A DNA stretch of 64,000 bases from Streptomyces sp. NBC_01717 (GCF_036248255.1 NZ_CP109178.1:1488001-1552000), one strand, 5' to 3'; shown: positions 42,771 to 52,203, counted from the first letter of the stretch. The notes: generated by a model from the sequence alone, not told the origin. Program-made: numbers and translations.

Positions 42771-43625
42771 TCAGCCTGTGCGATAGAGCGCCGTGAGCAG
42801 TTCGATCGCGGCCTGGGTGGCTGGATGCGGGTCGTCCCGCCACCAGGCGAGCCGCACCGCGATCGGCTCGGCGTCGCGCACCGGCCGGTAGACGATGCCG
42901 GGCCGCGGATACTGGTTGGCGGTGGATTCCGCCGTCATTCCCACGCAGCGGCCCGTGGAGATGACGGTGAGCCAGTCGTCGACATCGTGCGTGTCCTCGG
43001 TCGACGGGCGGGAGTCCGGTGGCCACAGTTCCGTGGTGGTGGTGCCGGTCCGCCGGTCGATGAGCAGCGTGCGCCCGCTGATGTCCGAGAGCCTGACCGA
43101 GCGGCGCCTGGCCAAGGGGTCGTCGGCGGCCATGGCGCACAGACGCCGTTCCAGCCCCACGATGGCGGAGTCGAATCGGCGGTCGTCCAGCGGCCGGCGC
43201 ACCACGGCGAGGTCGCAGGCGCCCTCCGCCAGCCCGGCCGTACCGGAGTTGACGCGGACGAGCTGCAGCTCGGTCTCGGGGTGCGCGCCGCTCCAGCGTC
43301 GCTGAAAGGCGAGCGTGTGGCGGCCAAGGGCCGACCAGGCGTATCCGATCCGCACCCGGGTGTGGCCCGACGTGGCCTCCCGGACGAGATCCGCCACCTC
43401 GCCCAGCACGCGTCGGGCTTGCGCCACCACGCGCAGCCCGGTCGCGGTCGGAGTCACCTCACGGGAGGTGCGCCGCAACAGCCGTACCCCAAGAGCGCGT
43501 TCGAGCGAGGCCAGCGTGCGGGACACGGCCGCCTGGGAGACACCGAGCGCGACGGCGGCATCGGTGAAGCTGCCCTCGTCGACGATCGCGACGAGACAGC
43601 GCAACTGCCGCAGCTCCACATCCAT
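42771..43625 (-). CDS. LysR-family transcriptional regulator
   Basis: This 284-residue regulator starts MDVELRQLRCLVAIVDEGSFTDAAVALGVSQAAVSRTLASLERALGVRLLRRTSREVTPTATG, the standard LysR winged helix (residues 4-63). It is followed by a substrate-binding-like effector domain (TRVRIGYAWSALGRHTLAFQRRW). It is divergent from the EamA transporter gene with 68 bp between the starts, the normal layout for a LysR protein that activates the adjacent gene and represses itself. The ligand is probably the substrate exported by that transporter. Confidence 0.93.
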   Translation of the reverse strand: MDVELRQLRCLVAIVDEGSFTDAAVALGVSQAAVSRTLASLERALGVRLLRRTSREVTPTATGLRVVAQARRVLGEVADLVREATSGHTRVRIGYAWSALGRHTLAFQRRWSGAHPETELQLVRVNSGTAGLAEGACDLAVVRRPLDDRRFDSAIVGLERRLCAMAADDPLARRRSVRLSDISGRTLLIDRRTGTTTTELWPPDSRPSTEDTHDVDDWLTVISTGRCVGMTAESTANQYPRPGIVYRPVRDAEPIAVRLAWWRDDPHPATQAAIELLTALYRTG

Positions 43626-43654
43626 GACTCAAGCGTATAGATGGATCGGCTCAT

Positions 43655-43667
43655 GCATTTTGCGCAA
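43655..43667. promoter_or_regulatory. Candidate LysR-binding site between lysR and eamA
   Basis: The short LysR-EamA gap holds TTGCGCAA (43660-43667), an 8-bp palindrome, directly after TGCATT. Their position 35 bp upstream of the LysR start is suitable, but the motif is too short for a firm call. Confidence 0.35.
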
Positions 43668-43693
43668 GGGGTGTGCGGTCGCACGATCGGGGC

Positions 43694-44596
43694 ATGCAAG
43701 CAGCTACCGCAGGCTCAGCAGCACCCGCGCACCGCACTGCCTCGGCGCCCCCTGCCCCGGGGTCCGGCGGCAAGCGCCTGGCCGGTGTGGTCACCATGTT
43801 CGGCAGCGGTCTCTCCAACCAGACCGGCGCCGCGATCGGTTCACTTGCCTTCCCCGTCCTCGGACCTGTCGGTGTCGTCGCGGCACGCCAGTACGTCGCC
43901 GCGATCGTCCTGCTGACGGTCGGCCGGCCCCGCCTGCGGTCCTTCACCTGGCGTCAGTGGTGGCCGGTGCTGCTGCTGGCGCTGGTGTTCGGAACGATGA
44001 ACCTGTCGCTGTACAGCGCCATCGACCGCATCGGCCTCGGGCTGGCGGTGACCCTGGAGTTCCTCGGACCGCTCGGCATCGCCCTGGCCGCCTCACGTCG
44101 CCGCGCGGACGCGTGCTGTGCGGTGATCGCCGCGGCGGGCGTCGTCACTCTGCTGCGCCCGCAACCGTCCGCCGACTACGTCGGGATGGGTCTGGGGCTG
44201 CTGGCCGCCGTCTGCTGGGCGTCCTACATCCTGCTCAACCGCACCGTCGGCCGCCGCATCGCCGGAGTGGAGGGATCGGCGGCCGCGGCAGGCCTCTCCG
44301 CCCTGATGTTCCTGCCGGTCGGACTCGTCGTCGTGCAGCATCCGCCGTCCGCGGGGGCCGCCGTCTGCGCTGTCGCCGCCGGCATCCTGTCCTCAGCCGT
44401 GCCGTATCTCGCAGACCTGTTCGCCCTGCGGCACGTGCCTGCGCAGACCTTCGGTCTGTTCATGAGCGTCAACCCCGTCCTGGCGGCCGTGGTCGGATGG
44501 ATCGTTCTGGGGCAGAACCTGGGCTGGATCGAGTGGGCCGGCATGGCAACCGTCGTCTGGGCCAACGCGATCAGCATCCTCATACGTCGCACCTGA
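43694..44596 (+). CDS. EamA/RhtA-type drug/metabolite exporter
   Basis: ATG 43694 gives 300 residues; the GTG at 43673 is an alternative. After a flexible Ala-rich N-terminus the protein has about ten membrane segments in two EamA halves. Signatures are VFGTMNLSLYSAIDRIGLGLAVTLEFLGPLGIAL and, in the second half, YLADLFALRHVPAQTFGLFMSVNPVLAAVVGWIVLGQ. RhtA-like members export threonine, homoserine and related metabolites. It is regulated in all likelihood by the divergent LysR protein. Confidence 0.9.
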   Translation: MQAATAGSAAPAHRTASAPPAPGSGGKRLAGVVTMFGSGLSNQTGAAIGSLAFPVLGPVGVVAARQYVAAIVLLTVGRPRLRSFTWRQWWPVLLLALVFGTMNLSLYSAIDRIGLGLAVTLEFLGPLGIALAASRRRADACCAVIAAAGVVTLLRPQPSADYVGMGLGLLAAVCWASYILLNRTVGRRIAGVEGSAAAAGLSALMFLPVGLVVVQHPPSAGAAVCAVAAGILSSAVPYLADLFALRHVPAQTFGLFMSVNPVLAAVVGWIVLGQNLGWIEWAGMATVVWANAISILIRRT

Positions 44597-45001
44597 CGGA
44601 ACGCCCCGCACGTCCGGGTGTGGGAATACGGCCGCCCGCACGGTCCCCGGCCATGTCGCCCTGCTCTGACCGTGGAGGAGCCGGAGCCGCTGCCTGCCGG
44701 GGGGCGGGCGCACCGGCGCCGGGAGTGGAGAACGAACTCCCACCGTCGGCCTCCGCAGTTCGGTGATCGCTCACGGAGGCCTCGCGCGGCGCGGCGTACG
44801 CGTCTCTTCCGGCGCCGCTGTCCGGCCTGCACGCACGCTTCGCGCATCCCGAAGGTGTGCCGACGCCCTACCTGTCCACCGACCGGGAATCACCTCCGTC
44901 CCATCCCTTGCGCCGACAGCGTGCAGCGATCAAGATGCTGACTGCATGTGACCGCCGGTAACCGCCGCCCATCAGGGCTGGGACGTGAAGAAGGTCCTGC
45001 T
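44597..45001. other. Intergenic region upstream of the GMC operon
   Basis: This stretch of about 400 bases has no supportable gene; overlapping open frames on both strands lack motifs. It must carry the promoter for the four-gene operon that begins at 45002. GAAGAAGG at 44987-44994 is the probable ribosome site. Confidence 0.4.
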
Positions 45002-45601
45002 GTGCCCGTAGTCCGCCACACGACGAGCGCCCTCGGCGCCCTGTCCACAAGCGTCCGTCTCACCGTCTTCGGCGCGGTGGTGGCGGCAGCCGCCGCCCTG
45101 CTCCCCGCCGCTTCCGCCTCGGCTGCAGAACCAGGCGTCGGCGGTTACACCGACCCCTCGTACGCCTCCGCGTGTACCTTCCACCGCTACGGCGAGGGCG
45201 AGACGCCGCCGCTCTCCCTGTTCGGCGTCGACCCGCTGTGCGTGGAGTACGCCAAGCGGGACATCACCGTGACCAACGGCGGCGCGGCACGCTTTCTGCT
45301 GGCCGAGCCGGCCCGCTTCGCGCTCGCCGTACCGGCCTGCCGCTACTGGCAGTTGGACCACTGGAGCGTGCAGGCCACGGCCGGTGGAACCGAACTGGTC
45401 GGCTGGGACGGCAGTTACTGGTTCGACAAGGCGGAGGGCAGCGCGGCGGCGAGAGTACGCAACATCACCGTCGCCGGGCAGCCCGCGCGGGCCGAGGACG
45501 CCGCGAAGGCGATCCGGCCGTACGACGCCCGGCTCGCCGACGCGCTCGTGCGCGACGCCGCGGGTGTGATGGTGCGGCTGCCGGTGAGCGGGCTGTGCTG
45601 A
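45002..45601 (+). CDS. Secreted protein of unknown function (first gene of GMC operon)
   Basis: GTG 45002, eight bases after GAAGAAGG, gives 199 residues; a GTG at 44948 is possible. A signal peptide spans about residues 1-41 (STSVRLTVFGAVVAAAAALLPAASASA). The mature part begins EPGVGGYTDPSYASACTFHRYGEGE and has five Cys. Four of these (ACTF, DPLCV, PACRYW and the C-terminal LC) may form disulfides outside the cell. I do not recognise a family. It overlaps the next gene by seven bases, so it is co-translated with a Tat-exported DUF5987 protein and a GMC oxidoreductase and is probably an extracellular partner of them. Confidence 0.85.
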   Translation: MPVVRHTTSALGALSTSVRLTVFGAVVAAAAALLPAASASAAEPGVGGYTDPSYASACTFHRYGEGETPPLSLFGVDPLCVEYAKRDITVTNGGAARFLLAEPARFALAVPACRYWQLDHWSVQATAGGTELVGWDGSYWFDKAEGSAAARVRNITVAGQPARAEDAAKAIRPYDARLADALVRDAAGVMVRLPVSGLC

Positions 45602-46317
45602 GCGAACCACCCGCACGTCCCACTCGGCGCCGGCTGCTCGTCGGGCTGACCGCCGCCGTCGCCGCCCTGCGGGCAGGGGAGCTGACCGCCGAGGCCGCGC
45701 CTTCGGCGCGTTCTGTGCCCGAGTCTGTCCCGGTGGATCGGGCCGGGCTGCAGCCCGCTTCCCTCGCGCTGCCCGACCCGACGACCGCCACGCTGGAGGC
45801 GTTTGCGGACACCATGGTCCCGGGCGAGAAGCGGTACGGCGGTGACGTGGTGATCGCCGGGGCGGCCCCCGGTCCCGGCGCCGTACAGGCAGGGGCCGTC
45901 GAGCTGCTCAACCTTCCCGAACTCGGCATCGGCGTACTGCTGCCCGAGCTGGCACTGCTCGTCAACACCCGGGCCCTCGCCTATGCGGCCACCCACGGCC
46001 GGATCCTGCTGCCCACTCAACCTCCCTTCGTCGCCCTGCGGTTCACCGACCGCACCGCGCTCGCGGGAGAGCTGCTCACGCCCGGCGCCCCGGACCGGCA
46101 GCTGTACGTGCTGCTCGCGCTCTTCGCCGCCGCGGCCTTCGACACCGCAGCCCACCTGCACACCGCCGTGGCCATCCGGCAACGCCACCCTGGCCTGGCC
46201 TGGATCGGCTTCCCGGCGCCCGGCGCCGACGGACTGTGGCGCTTCCCCGACTACTCGTACGGCCGAAGGCTCGCCTCCGAGCACCCGCTCACCACCCGCG
46301 GAGGGCACCCCGCATGA
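45595..46317 (+). CDS. DUF5987 family protein with Tat signal (putative small oxidoreductase subunit)
   Basis: GTG 45595 overlaps the previous stop by seven bases; 240 residues. A twin-arginine signal (TRRRLLVGLTAAVAAL) directs folded export. The mature part has TLEAFADTMVPGEKRYGGD, VELLNLPELGIGVLLPELALLVNTRALAYAA and AAAFDTAAHLHTAVAIRQRHPGLAWIGFPAPGADG. Size, Tat signal and the TLEAFADTMVPG start are reminiscent of the small third subunit of gluconate-2-dehydrogenase-type GMC complexes, which chaperones export of the flavoprotein. I infer the same role here because the next gene is a GMC oxidoreductase lacking its own signal. Confidence 0.85.
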   Translation: MLSEPPARPTRRRLLVGLTAAVAALRAGELTAEAAPSARSVPESVPVDRAGLQPASLALPDPTTATLEAFADTMVPGEKRYGGDVVIAGAAPGPGAVQAGAVELLNLPELGIGVLLPELALLVNTRALAYAATHGRILLPTQPPFVALRFTDRTALAGELLTPGAPDRQLYVLLALFAAAAFDTAAHLHTAVAIRQRHPGLAWIGFPAPGADGLWRFPDYSYGRRLASEHPLTTRGGHPA

Positions 46318-47909
46318 GCGTCACCGAACGCACCGACGTGCTGGTCATCGGCAGCGGCTTCGGGGGCGCCATCCCCGCCTACCATCTGGCCGCGGGTGGC
46401 GCCGAGGTGGTGATCCTGGAACGCGGACCGCACCTCACCGCCCCCGACTTCACCCACGACCTGCGTCTGGGCAGCTATACCCGGATCGTCGACCTCGTAC
46501 AGGGCGACGGCATCACCGTCGTCGCCGGGAACTGCGTCGGCGGGTCCAGCGTGGTCTACTTCGCCGCTTCGCTGCGCGCTCCAAGCTTCGTCTTCGACCG
46601 CCGCGGCAGTCTGGGCCACCGCCTGTGGCCCTCGACCCTGACGCGCGCGGCCCTCGACCCGTGGTACGACCGGGTCGAGGAGGCTCTGCCCGTCGCCCAG
46701 CAGAGCTGGGACCAAGTCCCCTACCCCGGAGGGCTGTTCGCTGCGGCGTGCGCCCGTGCGGGCCGCACCTGCAACCCTGCACCCGTCGCCGTCGACCTGG
46801 CCCGCTGCACCAACTGCAACTGGATGCTGAACGGCTGCCACTTCGACGCCAAGCGCTCCATGCTGCTGAACTACCTCCCCGCCGCGACCGCGCACGGCGC
46901 CGAGATCCGCCCCCTCCACGAGGCACAGACGATCGCGCCTGCCACCACACCCGGTTACCGCTACCGCGTCTCGTACACGCAGCTCGACGCCGGCGACTAC
47001 CGGCTGCCGGTCGGCGTGGGGGCGATCGAGGCCAAGACCGTGGTGCTGGCCGCGGGCGCTCTGGCCACCCCCGTGCTGCTGCAGCGCTCGGCTCCCCTGC
47101 TCGGCGGTGTCCCGCAAGCCGTCGGGCGCTACTTCTCGGGCAACGGCGACCGCGTGTCCATCGCCGACGTCGACGAAGGCAAGGTGCGCGACCTGCTCGG
47201 TCTCGAGCGCGCCCCGGGCATCCCGTACCAGGGCTTCCCCATCGGGAAGCCCATCGGCTCCATGTCGTACGACCGGCTCGACCCGGCGACGGCGGAGTTC
47301 ACCCGTTTCTCCCTTCAGCAGATCTACTTCCCCGGCATCACCGACCTGCTGGCCCAGGCCACCGACACCCCGGCGACGAGCTGGTTCGGCGTCCGCAAGA
47401 AGGAGATGCGGGCACGCTGGCCGTCGTGGCTCTCCGTGCTCGCCATGACCGAGGACGACAACGAGGGCGTCTTCGGCCCGCCGCCGCCCACCGGAAGCTC
47501 GACGCGCGTGGCCACGTCGCTCTGCCTGTCCACGCTCTCGTACCGGCCGACGGCGAACACCCTGCGCGGCTGGGCCGCCGCGGATGCCGAGGCCCGCGCA
47601 GTGCTGGAGCGCGACGGTCTTGCGCGGGTGCGGCCCTGGAGCGAGAACGCCGCCGGGTCCGTGAGCGCACACCCTCTCGCCTCCTGCCGGATGGGTGACG
47701 ACCCCGCCACCTCGGCGCTCGACGAACGCGGCGAACTACGAGGCCATCCCGGCCTGTTCGTCACCGACGGTTCGGCAGTACCGACCTCGCTCTGCGTCAA
47801 CCCCTCGCTGACGATCGCGGCGCTGGCCGAACGGGCCTGTCCCGGCATCGTGGAGAGCACCGCCGAGGCAGGCGTGCGCGCACGGTACGGGGCCCCCGCG
47901 CCCCGGTGA
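46314..47909 (+). CDS. GMC-family FAD oxidoreductase
   Basis: ATG overlaps the DUF5987 stop (ATGA); 531 residues. The FAD-binding GSGFGGAIPAYHLA lies at 13-26, with GGSSVVYFAAS around 80, VVLAAGALATPVLLQRS around 245, and the active-site His in SAHPLASCRMGDD with Asn in CVNPSLTIAALAE near the end. An internal cluster CTNCNWMLNGCHFDAKRS holds three Cys, a feature of GMC dehydrogenases rather than plain oxidases. There is no signal peptide, so it may be exported with the Tat-tagged DUF5987 partner. The substrate could be an alcohol, sugar or sterol-like hydroxyl. Confidence 0.92.
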   Translation: MSVTERTDVLVIGSGFGGAIPAYHLAAGGAEVVILERGPHLTAPDFTHDLRLGSYTRIVDLVQGDGITVVAGNCVGGSSVVYFAASLRAPSFVFDRRGSLGHRLWPSTLTRAALDPWYDRVEEALPVAQQSWDQVPYPGGLFAAACARAGRTCNPAPVAVDLARCTNCNWMLNGCHFDAKRSMLLNYLPAATAHGAEIRPLHEAQTIAPATTPGYRYRVSYTQLDAGDYRLPVGVGAIEAKTVVLAAGALATPVLLQRSAPLLGGVPQAVGRYFSGNGDRVSIADVDEGKVRDLLGLERAPGIPYQGFPIGKPIGSMSYDRLDPATAEFTRFSLQQIYFPGITDLLAQATDTPATSWFGVRKKEMRARWPSWLSVLAMTEDDNEGVFGPPPPTGSSTRVATSLCLSTLSYRPTANTLRGWAAADAEARAVLERDGLARVRPWSENAAGSVSAHPLASCRMGDDPATSALDERGELRGHPGLFVTDGSAVPTSLCVNPSLTIAALAERACPGIVESTAEAGVRARYGAPAPR

Positions 47910-47921
47910 AAGGAATCCCTC

Positions 47922-48860
47922 GTGAACTCGCTCTACCCGCCACGGATGACCGGCCGTCCAGGGCGTCTCGAAGTCTGGTACGCGACGTTGACCGATCCCC
48001 GTACCGGGACCGGCGTGTGGATCCACCACGAAGTGGTGGCGCCCAAGCACGGCGGCCCGGCCCGGGCACACGGCTGGATATCCGTCTTCCCGCCGGACGG
48101 ACCGCCGGTCACCGAGCGGTTCGGGGTCCCGGACTCCCCGCCACCCCAGGGCGAGGCGTACTTCGAGGTGCCGGGGGTACGGGCAACGCCCCGGCTGCTG
48201 GAGGGCACCGCGGGCGCGATCACCTGGCGCCTGACGGTCACCGGCGGCGGAGAGCCCCTCTACACCTTTCCACGCTGGTCCTGGCAGCGTGAACTGCTGC
48301 CCGCCGCCCAGATCGTGCCTGCCCCCGACGCCATTTTCGACGGGGAACTCGTCGTCGGAGAAAGGCGGTTCACCCTTTCCGACGCCGTCGGAGGGGTCGC
48401 CCGGATCGCCGGTCACGGCAATGCCCAACGGTGGGCGTGGCTCCATGCGGGTCTCGGCGGCGGGGACGTACTGGAAGTGGTGGCCGCCGTCGCCCGCCGT
48501 CCCACGATGCGGTGGCTGCCACCGCTGCCCATGCTTCAGTTGCGGATCGGTGGCACGGACTGGCCGCGCGACCCGTTCCTGACCGCGCCACTGCTGCGCG
48601 CACGGATCGGGCTGCCCGACTGGTCGGTCGCAGGTGGCACCGCGCGGCGCAGGGTACGGATCGATGTGACCCAGGACCCGGCCGACTGTGTGTCGCTCTC
48701 CTACACCGACCCCGACGGAGCGACCGCCACGTGTACCAACACGGAACGTGCCACCGTCGACGTGATCGTCGAACGCCGCACCGGGCTGCACCGCTTCGAG
48801 GTGGAACACCGCTGGCATCTGGATCGCACGGGTCACGCGGAGGTGGGGACGCGACCGTGA
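47922..48860 (+). CDS. Lipocalin-like protein (CrtC/AttH-type fold suspected)
   Basis: GTG 47922 lies 12 bp after the GMC stop, behind GAAAGGAA; 312 residues, no signal. The sequence is beta-rich, with RLEVWYATLTDPRTGTGVWIHHEVVAPKHGGPARAHGWISVF in the first half and GVARIAGHGNAQRWAWLHAGLGGGDVLEVVAA in the second. This pattern (two halves, GHGxAQRWAWxHA) reminds me of the tandem-lipocalin fold of CrtC/AttH-type hydratases and tocopherol-cyclase-like proteins. If so, it would bind or transform a hydrophobic molecule. It closes the operon and may process the product of the GMC enzyme (inference). Confidence 0.75.
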   Translation: MNSLYPPRMTGRPGRLEVWYATLTDPRTGTGVWIHHEVVAPKHGGPARAHGWISVFPPDGPPVTERFGVPDSPPPQGEAYFEVPGVRATPRLLEGTAGAITWRLTVTGGGEPLYTFPRWSWQRELLPAAQIVPAPDAIFDGELVVGERRFTLSDAVGGVARIAGHGNAQRWAWLHAGLGGGDVLEVVAAVARRPTMRWLPPLPMLQLRIGGTDWPRDPFLTAPLLRARIGLPDWSVAGGTARRRVRIDVTQDPADCVSLSYTDPDGATATCTNTERATVDVIVERRTGLHRFEVEHRWHLDRTGHAEVGTRP

Positions 48861-48985
48861 GCACGGCCCGCCGCCCCCGTGACGCGGACCGCGCACCCAC
48901 GCCCCGGACGAACCCACCGAGTCGTTCGCCGCGCAGACCTCGGTCCAGGTGTTTCAAGAGACCGGGTTAGTCTGACCGTCGTACC

Positions 48986-49062
48986 GGACACGGGGTGCCC
49001 TACCCGAGGGCTGAGATCACACCCGTCGAACCTGAACCAGTTCGCACTGGCGGAGGGATGTC
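48986..49062 (+). promoter_or_regulatory. TPP riboswitch (THI element)
   Basis: The conserved THI-box sequence is easy to read: ACACGGGGTGCCC, then GGGCTGAGATCACACCCG, GAACCTGAACCAG, and TTCGCACTGGCGGAGGGATG. The CTGAGA and ACCTGA(A)CCAG segments contact the pyrimidine and pyrophosphate of thiamine pyrophosphate. GGAGGG at 49052-49057 at its 3' edge is also the ribosome site of the next gene, so TPP binding should sequester it and block translation of the thiamine operon. Confidence 0.96.
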
Positions 49063-49066
49063 TTTC

Positions 49067-50473
49067 ATGCCTTTGACGCATGTTTCCGGCGGGCTGCCCG
49101 CCGACGGCCGGCAGACCGTCTTCGACGGACGGATGCCGGCGGCCCCCGGCGACCTCCGCGTCGAGACGCACGGCATCGATCCGGTCCCCGAGAGCAACCG
49201 CTACGGCGGTCCCGGGCGCCTGTTCACCGTGTGGTTCGCTCCCAATCTGACCATGACCGGCGTATTCACCGGCACCGTCGGCATCGCCCTCGGCCTGGAC
49301 TTCGCCACCGCGCTCGCCGCCGTCGTGCTGGGAACGGTGATCGGCGCGGTGCCCACCGCCTACCTGGGCACCTGGGGGAGCCAGACCGGCGCCGGGCAGC
49401 TGCCGCTGGCCCGGCTCGCCTTCGGCCGGGCCGTGACGGTGCCGGGCATCCTGCAGTGGCTGTCCTCGGTCGCCTGGGACGCGCTGATCGGGCTGTTCGG
49501 CGGGGACGCGCTCGCGCGGCTGTGCGGCTGGCCGTTCTGGCTCGGCGTGCTGGCCATGATGCTGGCCCAGGGCGCCCTCGGCGTCCTGGGCTACGAGGCC
49601 ATCCACCGGCTCCAGATCGTGATGACCTTCGTGCTCGCCGCTGCGTTCGCGCTGATCGCGTGGCGGCTGCTCGACGGGGTCCACCCGGTCGGCACGGGCA
49701 CCGCGCACGGCGCCGATCAGGCCGGCGCTTTCGTTCTCACCAGCACCATCGCGCTGAGTCTGAGCCTGTCCTGGGCCCCGTACGCCAGCGACTTCAGCCG
49801 CTATCTGCCGCGCACCACCTCGCGCCCGCGCATGTTCTGGTTCACGCTTCTCGGCCTCGTGGTGTCCTTCGTGGCCGTCCAGGCCCTCGGGTTGCTGGGC
49901 GCGTCCGTGCTGACCGACCAGACCGCCGCAGGGGTGGACAAGCTGCTGGGCGGTGGGGTGTTGGGCGCGTTCGGGCTGCTTGCCGTGGCGCTGGCTGCGC
50001 TCTGCAGCAACGCCATGAACGACTACAGCGGTTCCTTGGCTCTGCAGACCGTCGGCGTGCGCCTTCCGCGCCCGGCGGCCGCCGCTCTCGCCGCCGTGCT
50101 CGGCTTCCCTCTGGTGCTGTGGATGCACGCTGCCGATACCACTGCCCGCTTCCAGAACGTGCTGCTGTTCGTCGGCTACTGGATCCCCGGATTCGTGGCG
50201 ATCGTCATCGTCGACTGGATCGCACGGGCCCGGGCACGGGGAGGTGCGGCGATCGACCTCGCCGCCGAGACCGCCCGGCCGCACTCCGGATGGCCCCCGT
50301 TGCTGGCATTCGCCGTCGCCTTCGCCGCGGCCGTGCCGTTCATGGACACCAGTCTGTACGTGGGCCCGGTGGCGGCCGCCCTGCACGGCGCCGACCTCTC
50401 GTACTACGTGGCGTTCCTCGTGGCGCTCGCCGTCTACGCACCGCTGCGGCTACGCCACCGCCCGCAGGACTGA
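49067..50473 (+). CDS. cytX: NCS1-family permease, probable thiamine-precursor (HMP) transporter
   Basis: ATG 49067 lies 10 bp after GGAGGG; the ATG at 49058 is too close to the ribosome site. The 468-residue protein has about 12 membrane segments and NCS1 features ([65 protein letters not shown]). Purine-cytosine permeases have this fold. Control by a TPP riboswitch and linkage to thiM and thiE point to CytX, the predicted hydroxymethylpyrimidine transporter. It brings the pyrimidine half of thiamine into the cell for salvage. Confidence 0.92.
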   Translation: MPLTHVSGGLPADGRQTVFDGRMPAAPGDLRVETHGIDPVPESNRYGGPGRLFTVWFAPNLTMTGVFTGTVGIALGLDFATALAAVVLGTVIGAVPTAYLGTWGSQTGAGQLPLARLAFGRAVTVPGILQWLSSVAWDALIGLFGGDALARLCGWPFWLGVLAMMLAQGALGVLGYEAIHRLQIVMTFVLAAAFALIAWRLLDGVHPVGTGTAHGADQAGAFVLTSTIALSLSLSWAPYASDFSRYLPRTTSRPRMFWFTLLGLVVSFVAVQALGLLGASVLTDQTAAGVDKLLGGGVLGAFGLLAVALAALCSNAMNDYSGSLALQTVGVRLPRPAAAALAAVLGFPLVLWMHAADTTARFQNVLLFVGYWIPGFVAIVIVDWIARARARGGAAIDLAAETARPHSGWPPLLAFAVAFAAAVPFMDTSLYVGPVAAALHGADLSYYVAFLVALAVYAPLRLRHRPQD

Positions 50474-50547
50474 CCTGCCGCCGACCGACGGACCCCGCCG
50501 TCCGCCGGCGCCCGAACGACATCCCCTCCCCCACGGAGCGAAATCCC

Positions 50548-51357
50548 ATGCCCGTTGCATCCGCCGATCACACCGCCTTCGTCCCGCAGGCCCTCGCACG
50601 CGTGCGGGCGGACTCCCCTCTGGTTCAGTGCCTGACGAACTCGGTGGTCACGGGCTTCACCGCCAACGTCCTGCTGGCGCTGGACGCCTCGCCGGCCATG
50701 GTCGACATTCCGGAGGAGGCCGGCCCGTTCGCCCGGGTCGCCTCCGGTGTCCTGATCAATCTCGGCACCCCGCATGCGGAGCAGCGCTCCGCGATGGTCG
50801 AGGCCGCACGGGCGGCGGGTTCGGCCGGCACGCCGTGGGTCCTCGACCCGGTGGCGGTCGGCGCGCTGCCGGTGCGCACCGCGCTGGCACAAGAGCTCCT
50901 GCGGCTGCGACCGACTGTGATCCGGGGCAACGCGTCCGAGATCATCGCACTCGCGGGCGCGGGCGACGGCGGCCGCGGCGTGGACTCCTCCGACGGCGTC
51001 GGGGCCGCCGAGGAGTCAGCACGCGAGCTGGCGCGTACAGCCGGCTGCGTGGTCGCTGTCTCCGGGCCTGTCGACTTCGTCACCGACGGGGTGCGCGGCA
51101 CCCGGATCGCCAACGGTGACGCCCTGTTGACCCGGGTGACAGGGGGCGGCTGCGCGCTGGGGGCGGTGATGGCGGCCTTCGCGGCGGTCGACGAGGACCG
51201 GTTCGCCGCGGTGGTGGCCGCCGTCACCGCGTACACGGTGGCCGCCGAGCTGGCCGCGAAGGAGGCCTCCGGGCCCGGCAGCTTCGCCGTCGCCTTCCTG
51301 GACGCGCTCGCCGCGCTGGAGGAAGCGGACCTCAGCGAGCGGGCGGCTCTCTCGTGA
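50548..51357 (+). CDS. thiM: Hydroxyethylthiazole kinase
   Basis: The 269-residue protein matches ThiM in length and motifs: [37 protein letters not shown] near the N-terminus, [32 protein letters not shown], and the ribokinase-fold anion hole [15 protein letters not shown]. It phosphorylates 4-methyl-5-hydroxyethylthiazole for thiamine salvage. It is the second gene of the TPP-riboswitch operon and overlaps thiE by GTGA. Its ATG at 50548 follows GGAGCGAAAT. Confidence 0.95.
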   Translation: MPVASADHTAFVPQALARVRADSPLVQCLTNSVVTGFTANVLLALDASPAMVDIPEEAGPFARVASGVLINLGTPHAEQRSAMVEAARAAGSAGTPWVLDPVAVGALPVRTALAQELLRLRPTVIRGNASEIIALAGAGDGGRGVDSSDGVGAAEESARELARTAGCVVAVSGPVDFVTDGVRGTRIANGDALLTRVTGGGCALGAVMAAFAAVDEDRFAAVVAAVTAYTVAAELAAKEASGPGSFAVAFLDALAALEEADLSERAALS

Positions 51358-52031
51358 CGGCGGCACCGGTCGATCTGTCGGTCTACCTGGTCACGGACAC
51401 GGCCCAGTGCGCCGCCCACGGCCGGAGCGTGGCCGAGACCGTCGCTCTGGCAGTGGCCGGGGGCGTCACCGCCGTGCAGATCCGGGAGAAGCACACCGAC
51501 GGCGGGGAGTTCCTGCGCACCGTGCAGGAGGTGGCCGCCGTACTCCCCGAACGAGTGGCGCTGATCGTCAACGACCGGGTGGACGTGTTCCTGGCCGCCC
51601 GGGCCGCCGGCGCACGCGTGACAGGTGTTCACGTAGGCCAGTCGGATCTGCCGCCGGCCGCCGTACGCGAACTGATCGGCGAGGACGCGGTTCTGGGCCT
51701 GAGTGCAGCCACCCCCGACCAACTGCGGGCCGCCGCCGAGGATCCGGCGCGGGTCCACCACGTCGGCATCGGCGCGTTGCATGCGACCCGGACCAAGGCG
51801 GACGCCCCGGCCCCGCTCGGCCATGCAGGCTTCGCCCACCTCGCCCGACTCGGTGGCCTGCCCGCCGTGGCCATCGGCGGCATCACCCCGGACGACCTGC
51901 CACACCTGCGGGAGGCCGGGGCGGTGGGGGCCGCCGCCGTCTCCGGTATCTGCGCCGCCGAGGATCCCCGCGCGGCGGCACGTGCGTACGCCCGGGCATG
52001 GACCCGTGCCCGGGAGGAGAGCCTCGCTTGA
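51354..52031 (+). CDS. thiE: Thiamine phosphate synthase
   Basis: GTG 51354 overlaps the thiM stop; 225 residues. The TIM barrel carries VSLYLVTD-like [25 protein letters not shown] (pyrophosphate-binding Gln-Arg-Lys), [23 protein letters not shown], and [15 protein letters not shown] and [15 protein letters not shown]. It joins HMP-pyrophosphate to thiazole phosphate to give thiamine phosphate. It completes the salvage set with thiM and CytX; the thiD kinase that should supply HMP-pyrophosphate follows only as a broken fragment. Confidence 0.95.
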   Translation: MTAAPVDLSVYLVTDTAQCAAHGRSVAETVALAVAGGVTAVQIREKHTDGGEFLRTVQEVAAVLPERVALIVNDRVDVFLAARAAGARVTGVHVGQSDLPPAAVRELIGEDAVLGLSAATPDQLRAAAEDPARVHHVGIGALHATRTKADAPAPLGHAGFAHLARLGGLPAVAIGGITPDDLPHLREAGAVGAAAVSGICAAEDPRAAARAYARAWTRAREESLA

Positions 52032-52203
52032 CCGTGCCGGGCCGAGTGCTGACGATCGGCGGATCCGGCTCCGGTCTCGAGCCGGAATTCGGCCCGGCCT
52101 GAAGTCGATGCCGACGCCGGGCGCCCGCGGAATGAGCGTGCTCACGGCTGTCATGGGACAGCACTCCCTGCGCATGGCGCGTCCCTCGCGACGTTCCGGG
52201 TGA
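52028..52203 (+). pseudogene. thiD: thiD remnant (HMP/HMP-phosphate kinase), 5' fragment
   Basis: A TTG overlapping the thiE stop (TTGA) opens a frame reading PGRVLTIGGSGSG, the ThiD N-terminal signature (normally [21 protein letters not shown]). The frame dies at about 52102. A second frame continues with LKSMPTPGARGMSVLTAVMGQHSL, which corresponds to the next conserved segment (LKTMxxxGxxGMSVxTAVxxQNSL). The frame then ends at 52203 and about 80% of the gene is missing. It is clearly a decayed fourth gene of the thiamine operon; HMP phosphorylation must be supplied by another thiD. Confidence 0.8.

Noticed and set aside
44618..44941. Small frames in the gap before the GMC operon
   Set aside because: No motif, no ribosome site, and overlap with equally poor frames on the other strand.
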